A program made the translations under genes and the position numbers. Positions 43,312 to 50,920 of a stretch of 64,000 nt of DNA are shown in pieces. The stretch is from Roseiarcus sp963767245. Its GTDB lineage: Bacteria; Pseudomonadota; Alphaproteobacteria; Rhizobiales; Beijerinckiaceae. Position 1 is the stretch's first letter. The number at the start of each line of letters is the position of its first letter. The notes below the pieces were generated by a model, which made no database searches, was not told where the DNA came from, and saw nothing but the letters and a program-made list of their open reading frames with translations. The DNA is taken from NCBI GenBank assembly GCA_963767245.1, contig CAVYDG010000014.1, positions 186,001 through 250,000 of the forward strand, written 5' to 3'.

Positions 43312-44088
43312 TTATTGGCGCTTGGGCTGTTGTCTGGTCAAGTTTTCATCTGCAATTTTTTCACGACTTGGCCGGACGCGTCGCAAGCTTTCGCCAGCCA
43401 GTTCGATCCGATGGGCGTTGTGAACGAGACGGTCGAGGATCGCATCGGCGTAGGTCGGGTCGTTGACGACGTGATGCCAGCGGTCCACGGGGAGTTGGGA
43501 TGTGACGATGGTCGAGCGGCGGCCGTATCGCTCTTCGAGGATTTCCAGAAGATCATGCCGGGCGCCGGCGTCGAGGGGCTCCAAACCCCAATCGTCGAGA
43601 ATGAGAAGGTCGGCGCGGCCGAGCGCACGCAGGAGGCGCGGATGACGGCCATCGCCGCGCGCCAGGGCGAGATCTTCGAAGAGCTTTGGGATGCGGTGAT
43701 AGAGCACCGAGCGATTATCGCGGCAGGCCTTGTGGCCAAGCGCTGAAGCGAGCCATGACTTGCCGACGCCGGTCGGGCCAACGAGGGCCAAGTTTTCGTG
43801 GGCCTCGATCCAATGCCCCTCGACGAGCTTTTGGAACAGGGGCCGATCGAGGCCGCGCGGGCTTCGATAATCGACATCTTCGGCGCAGGCTTGCTGGCGC
43901 AATTTGGCGTAGCGCAGTCGCGCCGCGAACCTCTTATCCTGACGCCATGACGCCTCGCGATCGAGCAGAAGCCCGAGCCATTCGCGTTTGTCGAGATTGT
44001 CGGCCTCGGCGCCGATTTCCGTAAAGCCCTTGGCCATGCCCTGGAGGCCGAGGGCGTAAAGTTGATCGAGGGTCGGATGTTTGAGCAA
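43312..44088 (-). CDS. istB: IS21 helper ATPase IstB
   Basis: 258 residues, DnaC-like AAA+ ATPase. N-terminal helical domain (LDQLYALGLQGMAKGF), Walker A GPTGVGKSW at about residue 105, Walker B LLILDDWGLEPLD, sensor TSQLPVDRWH and the IstB end HNAHRIELAGESLRR. It assists the IstA transposase in target capture. It lies 11 bases downstream of istA. Full length, with a slightly extended basic tail. Confidence 0.95.
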   Translation of the reverse strand: MLKHPTLDQLYALGLQGMAKGFTEIGAEADNLDKREWLGLLLDREASWRQDKRFAARLRYAKLRQQACAEDVDYRSPRGLDRPLFQKLVEGHWIEAHENLALVGPTGVGKSWLASALGHKACRDNRSVLYHRIPKLFEDLALARGDGRHPRLLRALGRADLLILDDWGLEPLDAGARHDLLEILEERYGRRSTIVTSQLPVDRWHHVVNDPTYADAILDRLVHNAHRIELAGESLRRVRPSREKIADENLTRQQPKRQ

Positions 44089-44099
44089 GATCGCTTCTC

Positions 44100-45650
44100 C
44101 TAATTGTAATAGCGCGGGCCACGGATATTGGGATGCAGGATCGGCGTTCCGTCCGCGGCGCGCTTTTGCGCGGGGCGCCGATCAAGATTGTTGTCGAGGA
44201 TGGACTTGACGGAGCCATAGGTGCGCGCGCCGATATCAATGGCGCGTTCCGCCGCCGCTTCGACGCGTCCGACGCCATAGGGACCGGAAAGGCGGACGAT
44301 CCCCAGACACGCCCGGTAGCCCTGTTCCGGATGCAGTCTATGCTCGAGAATCTGCTCGCAGAGCGCCGCAGTCGCCGGTCCGATCGCGCGCGCGTCCTGG
44401 CGGATGCGGTCGATCGTCCAGCCCGCATAGCGGCGGTGGGAGGACGGCATGTGTTCGGGGATCGTCGTATGTTTGCGATTGCCGCTGATGCGCAAATGCG
44501 CGGCGATCCGCTCGCCTTTGAGGAAAATCTCGACCGTCCTGGCGGTCATCCGGACGTCCACCTCGGCGCGGGCGAAGCGATAGGGAACGCTGTAATAGTG
44601 AGAGCCGGCGTCGACGTGATAATCGATGCCGACCCGACAGACGCGCCATTCGCTGAAGACATAGGGCTCGGCCGGCAGAGACTTGAGCGCCGGACGGTCG
44701 ATCTCCTCCAGCAATTGCCGGCGAGTCACGCCGAGCCTCCGGATGGGTCGTTCTTCGTTCAGATGCTTGAGCAACTCGCCGATGGCTTCGTTGACCTCAG
44801 CGAGGCTGACGAAGATGCGGTGACGCAACCGCCCGAGCAGCCAGCGCTCGACAATCAGCACCGCTTGTTCGACTTTCGCCTTGTCGCGAGGTTTTCTCGG
44901 CCGCGCCGGCAGGATGGCGGTGTCGTAATGGGCCGCCATTTCGGCATAGGTGCGATTGACCAGAGGGTCATAGAAGCAGGCCTTTATGACGGCGGTCCTG
45001 GTATTGTCCGGCACGAGCAAATGCGGAACGCCGCCGATCGCCGCGAAAGCATGCACGTGGGCGTCGATCCAATCGGGAAGGGTCTGCGTCCAGCTCGCCC
45101 AGGCAAAGGTGAAGCTCGATGCGCCGAGCACCGCGACGAATATCTGCGCCTTGCGAATCTCGCCCGTCAGCCGATCAATCAGGACTGGAACGCCATCGCC
45201 GGCGTAATCGACAAACAATCGTTCGCCCGCCGCATGCGTCTGGCGCATCGTCGGCGACAATTTTGTCTCGAAGGCTCGATAAAGTTCGCAGAACCGCGAA
45301 TAGCTGTAGCCGCCTGGGTTCTGCGCAATATACTCGTCCCAGACGATCAGCAGGGTGACGTGCTTGCGTTTCATCTCCCGATGAACCGCCGGCCAGTCCG
45401 GTTCGGCATGGCGCCGATGACCCCGTTTGCTGCGCCGGTTGGCGTAAAGCGCAGCTTCCAACCCTTCGTCGCTCAGGCCCTCGGGTAGCGGCCAGATCAA
45501 GTCCGAACTCTCGAAACGGCTCAAGGTCTCCCGTACCGTCGAACGCGCCAACCCAAGACGCCGGGCAATCTCGCTCGTCGTGAGCGAAGACAAATATTTA
45601 AGGCGAATGATCACGCGTACATCGCGCATGGCAACTCTCTCGGCTGGCAT
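44100..45650 (-). CDS. istA: IS21 transposase IstA
   Basis: 516 residues from MPAERVAMRDVRV (the frame is open 25 codons further up, through an IS end repeat). N-terminal helix-turn-helix SLTTSEIARRLGLARSTVRETL, a DDE integrase core beginning LFVDYAGDGVPV (first aspartate), LVPDNTRTAVIKA (second aspartate) and KPRDKAKVEQAV (glutamate). The C-terminal domain ends with HPNIRGPRYYN. Intact, paired with istB. Confidence 0.95.
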   Translation of the reverse strand: MPAERVAMRDVRVIIRLKYLSSLTTSEIARRLGLARSTVRETLSRFESSDLIWPLPEGLSDEGLEAALYANRRSKRGHRRHAEPDWPAVHREMKRKHVTLLIVWDEYIAQNPGGYSYSRFCELYRAFETKLSPTMRQTHAAGERLFVDYAGDGVPVLIDRLTGEIRKAQIFVAVLGASSFTFAWASWTQTLPDWIDAHVHAFAAIGGVPHLLVPDNTRTAVIKACFYDPLVNRTYAEMAAHYDTAILPARPRKPRDKAKVEQAVLIVERWLLGRLRHRIFVSLAEVNEAIGELLKHLNEERPIRRLGVTRRQLLEEIDRPALKSLPAEPYVFSEWRVCRVGIDYHVDAGSHYYSVPYRFARAEVDVRMTARTVEIFLKGERIAAHLRISGNRKHTTIPEHMPSSHRRYAGWTIDRIRQDARAIGPATAALCEQILEHRLHPEQGYRACLGIVRLSGPYGVGRVEAAAERAIDIGARTYGSVKSILDNNLDRRPAQKRAADGTPILHPNIRGPRYYN

Positions 45651-46447
45651 CGGTGCTCCCTTGGTGGCCCAAAGAAGCGACCTTAAATCTGGCCAGCGAA
45701 GAGACGCCCACCCTGGCGGGATCATCCCGTTGCAGGTGGCGCAATCATCTCGTTATGAGTGGCGACATCATCTCGTTAAAGGTGGCGGCTTCCGTCGGAA
45801 TCAGCACGCTTGGCACGTGATGGCGACCGAGGTGCATGCGTCGCGCCTCCTGACGACGATCCCGTTCCCGGTCAGCGACCTGCTCAAGCCCGCCTACAGC
45901 TTCGGCGGCCTGCCGCTCATTCAGATGGGCAAGGCCTATGTCGACAACTGGCTGGCTGTGCGGCAGGGCACGACCGACATCGTGCTGGCGTACTCGATCT
46001 TCGCGCTTGCGACCGAGATGGGCGACGTGCTCAATGGCGGCGCTGGCGAGGAACTTGAGGAGCGCGTCAAGCTCTTCAACAAGTGGCGCTCGAACAACGG
46101 CACCTTCGTCTACGACAAGGAAAAGGAAGACTTCAATGCGGATACCGACGAAGCCGGCCACCGATTCCGATTTGAAGCCGGCCGGGGTTCCGATTTGAAG
46201 TCGGCCACCGGGCGTCTGCTTCCGCGGATCGAAGTGATGATGTTTTGCTTGGCTGGATTGGTCAAGCGGTCATGGATTTGGGCCTCCGCAAAATGAGAAG
46301 AAGGCTCGGCGTGCGAGGGTTGGATCGTGTGGCGGTGGGCAACGACGGGCGGAGCGCGCTTTCCGTTGCGCCGTAGCGTAGCCCGTCGTTGTCCACGCCC
46401 TTGTGCGCCGAGGGTTGGGCGGATCTGGCTCTGCGCGCGCGCCGGAT

Positions 46448-47182
46448 TCAAGGGGATGACCGTCGCTTGCGCAGGCTCTCGCCGGCCAGTTCGATGCGAT
46501 AGGCGTTATGAATGACGCGGTCGAGGATGGCGTCTGCGAGCGTGGGTACCCCGATCAGATCGTGCCAGCGGTCGACGGGAACCTGGCTGGTGATGATGAG
46601 CGAGCCCTTGTCGTAACGATCCTCGACGATCTCCAGCAGATCGCGCGCCTGGTCGGGCGTGAGCGCCTCCGGACCCCAGTCATCGAGGATGAGCAGCTTG
46701 ACGCGCGCCAGGGAGCGCAGGAGCCTGGCGTAGCGCGCGTCGCCGTGAGCGATGGCGAGATCGGCGAAGAGCCGGGGCATGCGGGTGTAGAGAACGGACA
46801 TGTTCTCTCGGCACGCCTTATGGCCGAGGGCGCAGGCGAGCCAGCTCTTGCCCAGGCCACTGGCCCCGGTGATCAGCAGGTTGCGGCGCTCGGCGATCCA
46901 GTCGCAGGCGGCGAGCTTGAGGAACAGCGCGCGGTCGAGCCCGCGAGGACTTTGATAGTTGACGTCCTCGACGCTGGCGGAATGGCGCAGCCTGGCGACC
47001 CTGGCGCGCGTTTCGAACTGCTTTTGCCGGCGCAGCGTCAACTCGTATTCGAGCAGCAGGCCGAGCCATTCGGCGTGATCGAGGCCGCGCGCTTCGGGCC
47101 TGTGCTCCAGTTCCTTGAATCCTTTGGCCAAACCGTAAAGGCCAAGCGCGTGCAAATGGTCGAGCGTGGGATGAGCGAGCAT
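46448..47182 (-). CDS. istB: IstB of second IS21 element
   Basis: 244 residues. Walker A GASGLGKSW, Walker B LLILDDWGPEAL, sensor TSQVPVDRWHDLIG and the conserved end HNAYRIELAGESLRKRR. About 60 percent alike by eye to the first IstB but clearly a different element. The gene is complete, starting at MLAHPTLDHLHALGL and lying 12 bases downstream of the truncated istA. It could be expressed only if a promoter exists in the flanking DNA. Confidence 0.93.
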   Translation of the reverse strand: MLAHPTLDHLHALGLYGLAKGFKELEHRPEARGLDHAEWLGLLLEYELTLRRQKQFETRARVARLRHSASVEDVNYQSPRGLDRALFLKLAACDWIAERRNLLITGASGLGKSWLACALGHKACRENMSVLYTRMPRLFADLAIAHGDARYARLLRSLARVKLLILDDWGPEALTPDQARDLLEIVEDRYDKGSLIITSQVPVDRWHDLIGVPTLADAILDRVIHNAYRIELAGESLRKRRSSP

Positions 47183-47194
47183 GAGGATATCCTC

Positions 47195-47836
47195 TCAATG
47201 GTAATAGCCGCGGCCACGCAGATTGGCGTGGTCGAACAGCGTGGCGGGGCTGCTGTCCTTGGCGGCGGTGCTCTCGGGCTTGCGGGCGAGGAGCGAGGCG
47301 ACGCCCTTGCAGTTGAGGACGCCCAGTTTGACGGCGCGGGCGGAGACCGCCTCAACGCGGCCGGCATCGAGCCCGCGATACGAGCGCAAGATTCCCAAGC
47401 ACGTGCGGAACCCTTGTTCGGGATGCCGCCGGCTGGCGAGCACGGCGCTGATTAAGCCTTCGGTGTTCGGCCCGATCTTGCCGGCCCAGCGGCGGAATCG
47501 ATCCGGCGTCCACTCGGCGTACCGCCTATGGGAACTGGGCATGTGGTCTGGGTCCGTGCCGTGCCTGCGGCCGAGGTAGCGGCGCTGATGGACCCCGACG
47601 CGCTGGCCGCGATGGAAGATCTCGACGGTGCGCGCGGTGATGCGCACCTCGACCTCGGCGCGGATCAGCGCGTGCGGAACCGAATACAGGAAGTCATGGA
47701 TCTCGATGTGATAGTCGAGATTGACCCGCGCGCGCCGCCATTCCGCGAACTCCCAGTCCTCGGCGGGCAGGCCAATGAGGGCGGTGCGTTCGATCTTCTC
47801 GAACAGCTCGCGCCGGCTGACGCCGAGATTGCGCAT
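47195..47836 (-). pseudogene. istA: IstA of second IS21 element, N-terminally truncated
   Basis: Only the C-terminal 213 of about 510 residues remain: RNLGVSRRELFEKIERTAL, ITARTVEIFHRGQRVGVHQR, MPSSHRRYAEWTPDRFRRWA, and the end LRGRGYYH. The helix-turn-helix and DDE core are missing. The break point at about 47840 joins the interrupted AAA ATPase gene, so a single deletion removed the start of istA and the end of that gene. Confidence 0.9.
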
Positions 47837-47847
47837 GGGGCGCTCGT

Positions 47848-48342
47848 TCAGCCGTCGACGAGGGCGGCCGTCAGGGCGGCCTCGACTGGGGTGGAGACGA
47901 TAATCCCCTTCTGCGTCTGGACGGCGACGATGATCTCCGTATCGCGTCCGCTGTCAATGAAGAGGTTGCCCTCGACGTCCTTTGGGTCGACGGCGTAATG
48001 GAGGCAAATTGCGAGGATACGCCGCTCAATTTCTTCGCGCGGGTCTTCGCCGTTCCAATACCAGACCTTCATTGGGCGGCTTGGCATGACGCCGAGCACG
48101 TTCCGACCCGACGCCATGGCGACAGCCTCGACGAGGCTCAGCGATGTTTTGCCGGTCTTGGTCGTCGCCGCCGTGACGCCGACGAATCGCCGCGCATAAT
48201 GGCGGCCGTAGGCAAATTGACGGCGCGGAAACCTTGCAGGATCGCACCACTTGAACGGCGTCGGAGCGAACCGAACCGCAGGCGGATCGTCTTTGGGCGC
48301 ATCAAGCGGCGGCAGGTGCGGGTCAGAAGGGAATCTCGTCAT
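47848..48342 (-). pseudogene. RepA-like AAA ATPase, C-terminally truncated
   Basis: 165 residues from MTRFPSDPH. Walker A region TAATTKTGKTSLSLVEAVAMA, then PMKVWYWNGEDPREEIERRILAI and NLFIDSGRDTEI as in RecA-like RepA/DnaB-type ATPases of plasmids and prophages. Family members are usually 300-400 residues; this one ends at TPVEAALTAALVDG just as IS21 sequence begins, losing Walker B and the C-terminal half. It was probably the replication ATPase of an integrated element. Confidence 0.75.
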
Positions 48343-48488
48343 TGAGCGGCCTCCCTTCTGCGAAAAGACTGGGCGCGGCTGCGGGCGGCCGAGGCTCCGG
48401 GGCCTTCGTCTGGCGAGGCTTGGGGTTGCGCCGGGCTGACAGAACGCCGTCGGCCAAGGTCGAGATCGTCGGGGCGGGGCGCGTTCAT
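48323..48488 (-). pseudogene. Small protein with SSB-like acidic tail, frameshifted
   Basis: From MNAPRPDDLDL; if one base of the TT/AA pair at 48456-48457 is removed, the frame continues ADGVLSARRNPKPRQTK and ends PLNDEIPF at 48323. The DEIPF end is the classic tail used by single-strand DNA-binding proteins to dock partners. About 54 residues. As given, the frame runs on to 48339 with unconvincing sequence. Overlaps the ATPase start by 20 bases and the upstream stop by four. Confidence 0.5.
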
Positions 48489-48769
48489 TGCGCAGCCTCG
48501 TCGGCAACAAGCGCTGCGACGGCAGCGCCCCACGACGACGCGGGATGCGTTTTGAGGTGGGCGCGCACGCGCCGTTCAAGATCGGTCGGCGCGGCGATCT
48601 CTTGCTTCGCCATCGTGGCCAAGGCTTTTTTCACGACCGCCCTCATGCGGGTTCTGCGCACGGTGAGGCGGTAGGCGTCGGCGAGCATCTTGGCGTCGGG
48701 GACAACCTTGCGGGCCCCGTGCTTGATCAGCTTCGACTCCAAGTGGTCGATGAACTGGGGAGACGTCAT
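48485..48769 (-). CDS. Small basic protein of unknown function
   Basis: 94 residues, helical: MTSPQFIDHLESKLIKHGARKVVPDAKMLADAYRLTVRRTRMRAVVKKALA, then a threonine/alanine C-terminus HPASSWGAAVAALVADEAAQ. No family recognised. Its start overlaps the preceding gene by four bases and its stop overlaps the SSB-tail gene by four, placing it in a compact replication-like cassette. Confidence 0.65.
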   Translation of the reverse strand: MTSPQFIDHLESKLIKHGARKVVPDAKMLADAYRLTVRRTRMRAVVKKALATMAKQEIAAPTDLERRVRAHLKTHPASSWGAAVAALVADEAAQ

Positions 48770-49057
48770 GCGTTCAATTCGACGCGGAAACCGCCCATGA
48801 GGAAGTCGATTTCGAGCGCCGTCGCGCCATTGATATTCAGCCGCTCGCGCTGCGCCGCCTCCTTCCTGCGGTCGAGGTCCACCCGCTCGGACGCCAGCCC
48901 GAGGCGCTCGACATCATCGAGTTCTGAGGCCGAGGTCGATGCCCGCCTCCACGACGGCCTCGACGCTCTTGCGCCACGCCCCCGTGACGCGGGCAGCCCA
49001 CGCGACGCGGGCGGTCTCAACGGCGTCGATCTCGGCGTGCCGCGCAGCCTTCGGCAT
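48766..49057 (-). pseudogene. Small unknown protein of the replication-like cassette, frameshifted
   Basis: MPKAARHAEIDAVETARVAWAARVTGAWRKSVEAVVEAGIDLG in the first frame, then after a one-base-type shift near 48925 SELDDVERLGLASERVDLDRRKEAAQRERLNINGATALEIDFLMGGFRVELNA. Both parts are protein-like and together give about 97 residues. The stop overlaps the next start by four bases. No family recognised. Confidence 0.5.
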
Positions 49058-49062
49058 CGCGC

Positions 49063-49360
49063 CTACTCCGCGCTGGCGGTCGCCGCGGGCGGCTTGGCTA
49101 CGGCATGGCCGCGCTTCGGGTGGCCGCCCCGGTCGAGCGGCTTCGGCGGCTTCACGCGCCCGGCGTTGTGCGGCAGAGTGATCTTCCCGGAGAGGATATC
49201 CTCGATGGTGTCGGCGCTGATGAGCGTTTTCCCTCCGAGCCGCAGCAGGGGAGGGATGATGCCGCGCTTCTCCCAGCGGTAGTACGTCCCCCTGCTGAAC
49301 GGGAGCGGTGTTGGTGAGTTCGTAGGCGCGTGGCGGAACGGGCGTCTTGGAGATGGACAT
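49063..49360 (-). pseudogene. Helix-turn-helix protein, first gene of replication-like cassette, frameshifted
   Basis: MSISKTPVPPRAYELTNTAP, then, if one C of the GGG/CCC run at 49301-49303 is removed, FSRGTYYRWEKRGIIPPLLRLGGKTLISADTIEDILSGK follows with an AlpA/excisionase-like helix-turn-helix. The tail is basic and proline-rich (AGRVKPPKPLDRGGHPKRG). About 99 residues. It probably regulates the cassette 48323-49057 behind it. Confidence 0.6.
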
Positions 49361-49764
49361 AGATACGCGTCCCTCCGATCAGTCAAGACCGGGAAGACGC
49401 TCCAGCCAACTGCCCGGTTGGCTGCGACGAGCGCAAGGTTGCGCGTTGACTGTCTTTACCATGGCGCGGTCTGCGGGGGTCCTCTGAGGGACAGATCACC
49501 CCCACCAATAGGTTGAACGGGCGCAACCCCATCCACCGCCGTCCGAGAGACGGCCTCAAGCCGTCCCCAAGCCGCTCAACACGCCTTGCGTTCGCAAGAG
49601 GCGTTCCGGCTTCTGATGACGGTTCGCACCGTCACTAGCCGATCAATTGCATACACCCTAGCGGCCTTGCAAGCCCAAATTGGAGCAAGGGCCGAAAGTA
49701 CGGCCTAAAGCAAGACCAGCGGCGGGCAGCCTTTGCACAAGCATTTGAAATAACGCACTAAACG
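49361..49764. other. Intergenic stretch at the right edge of the accessory block
   Basis: No supported gene. Contains several short inverted sequences (for example CGCCTTGCG-TTCG-CAAGAGGCG near 49580 and ACGGTTCGCACCGT near 49619) that could be structured RNA or a regulatory leader, but none has a recognisable fold. The composition is less GC-rich toward 49740, where the truncated glycosyltransferase starts. Confidence 0.4.
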
Positions 49765-50840
49765 TCAGCTTACAACCCGAAAAGCACACTCGACATCAAG
49801 CTGGTCGTCGAGCAGCGCGATTCCGAGACCTGAGCCGGCTGGCGAGCCTGAATCTGCACGCGCGCTACGAGATCATCGTCGCGCCGCCCGGCCATCCCCA
49901 GACCAAGCCGCGCGCGCTCAACATTGCGCTTGCGAGCGCCCGAGGCGAACTCGTCTGCGTCTACGACGCCGAGGACGCGCCTGCGCCCGACCAGCTCAGG
50001 CTCGCCGCGGCGCGTTTCGCCGCGGACAAGACGGTGGACTGCCTGCAGGCGCGGCTTGCGATCCACAACGCCGACGATTCCTGGCTCGCGAGCCAGTTCG
50101 CAATCGAATACGCCGTCCTGTTCGATTTCATCAATCCGGGCCTCTGCGCGCTAGAATTGCCCATCGCGCTCGGCGGGACCTCCAATCACTTCCGCATCCG
50201 CTCGCTGATCGATGTCGGCGCCTGGGACGAGTGGAACGTGACCGAGGACACCGATCTCGGCATTCGGCTCGCGCGTTTCGGGTATCGCGTCCAGTCGCTT
50301 GATTCCGACACGCTCGAGGAGGCGCCCTTCGCGCTCAGGAACTGGTTCCGGCAGCGCGTGCGCTGGCAGAAGGGCTGGCTGCAGACGCTTGTCGTCCATT
50401 CGCGCCAGCCCGGCTTCTTCCGCCGCGATCTCGGGCCAAGCCGGGCGCTCGCGGCGACGACGCTGATCGGCGGAGCGATCGTGGGGTGCCTGTTCTGGCC
50501 GATCTTCGCGGTTGCGACGCTGTCGCGCGCGCTTACCGTGGGCGACGACGGCGCGCTTGCGCCCGCGCGCGAGATGACCGACGTCTTCACCTATATACTC
50601 GCGCTTGCGGGCGCCTGGTCGATCGCGCTGCCCGCTTCGGTCGCGGCGCGGCTTCGGGGCTCGCGGCTGAGCTTGCGGTCCGCCGCGCTGATGCCGGTCT
50701 ATTACATGCTGATATGCGCCGCGACCTGGACGGCGGTGGTTCACCTCGTGATGTGGCCCTATTATTGGGGTAAGACCGACCACGGAAGAACCCGGCTGCG
50801 GCCGACCCTCCGCGTCGTCCGGACGCGATCATCGGCATAG
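49765..50840 (+). pseudogene. Family 2 glycosyltransferase, N-terminally truncated and frameshifted
   Basis: Homology begins abruptly at about 49765 (TLDIKLVVEQRDSET), so the first 100 or more residues are gone. A missing C at 49829 breaks the frame (ACCTG for ACCCTG); then it continues ARYEIIVAPPGHPQTKPRALNIAL, the DAEDAP metal site, GTSNHFR, NVTEDTDLGIRL and QRVRWQKGW (QxxRW). Two or three C-terminal transmembrane segments end the protein at 50840. This is the membrane processive GT2 (cellulose-synthase-like) layout. Truncation coincides with the edge of the accessory block. Confidence 0.85.
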
Positions 50841-50920
50841 GCTCTTGCCGTCGGCCTGAGGATCGTGGATTTTCAGCAGCCTTCCCTTCAACCGGCGGCC
50901 TGACCGCAAACGGGAAAAGA

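Larger units (their letters stand above)
43214..45805 (-). mobile_element. IS21-family insertion sequence, apparently complete
   Basis: Contains istA and istB. Ends are related inverted repeats (ATTCCGACGAAAG at the left; GATTCCGACGGAAG on the complement at the right) followed by the multiple terminal TAACGAGATGATG/TAACGGAATGATG repeats typical of IS21 (43240-43290 and 45715-45785). A direct repeat ACGCTTGGCA at 43204-43213 and 45806-45815 flanks it, at the long end of the usual 4-8-base duplication. Ends are accurate to a few bases. Confidence 0.85.
43026..46145 (+). pseudogene. DUF1073 phage portal-like gene fragment, split by IS21
   Basis: Left piece 43026-43213: YRFDKDELKTDLG, GVRPIEPVWVSPHDYKTSNPLKP, NWYKPNAWH. 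Right piece 45806-46145: AWHVMATEVHASRLL, FPVSDLLKPAYSFGGLPLIQMG, VYDKEKEDFN. Joined at AWH they give about 170 residues of the DUF1073 (PF06381) phage portal-type family, some members of which are listed as Acb1-like. The N-terminal and C-terminal thirds are missing. The join is precise once the IS and one copy of ACGCTTGGCA are removed. A prophage relic is the likely source. Confidence 0.85.
46145..47846 (-). mobile_element. Second IS21-family element, truncated at the istA end
   Basis: Left end shows two TTCCGATTTGAAG(C/T)CGGCC repeats (about 46166 and 46185) as IS21-type terminal repeats. It carries a complete istB and only the last 213 residues of IstA; the right end and the istA 5' half are gone, replaced directly by the truncated ATPase gene at 47848. 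It differs in sequence from the first IS21. Not mobile on its own. Confidence 0.8.

Noticed and set aside
43026..46145. DUF1073 fragment as an active anti-CBASS (Acb1) gene
   Set aside because: Portal-like middle segment only, both ends missing and split by an IS; no claim of anti-defence activity is justified.
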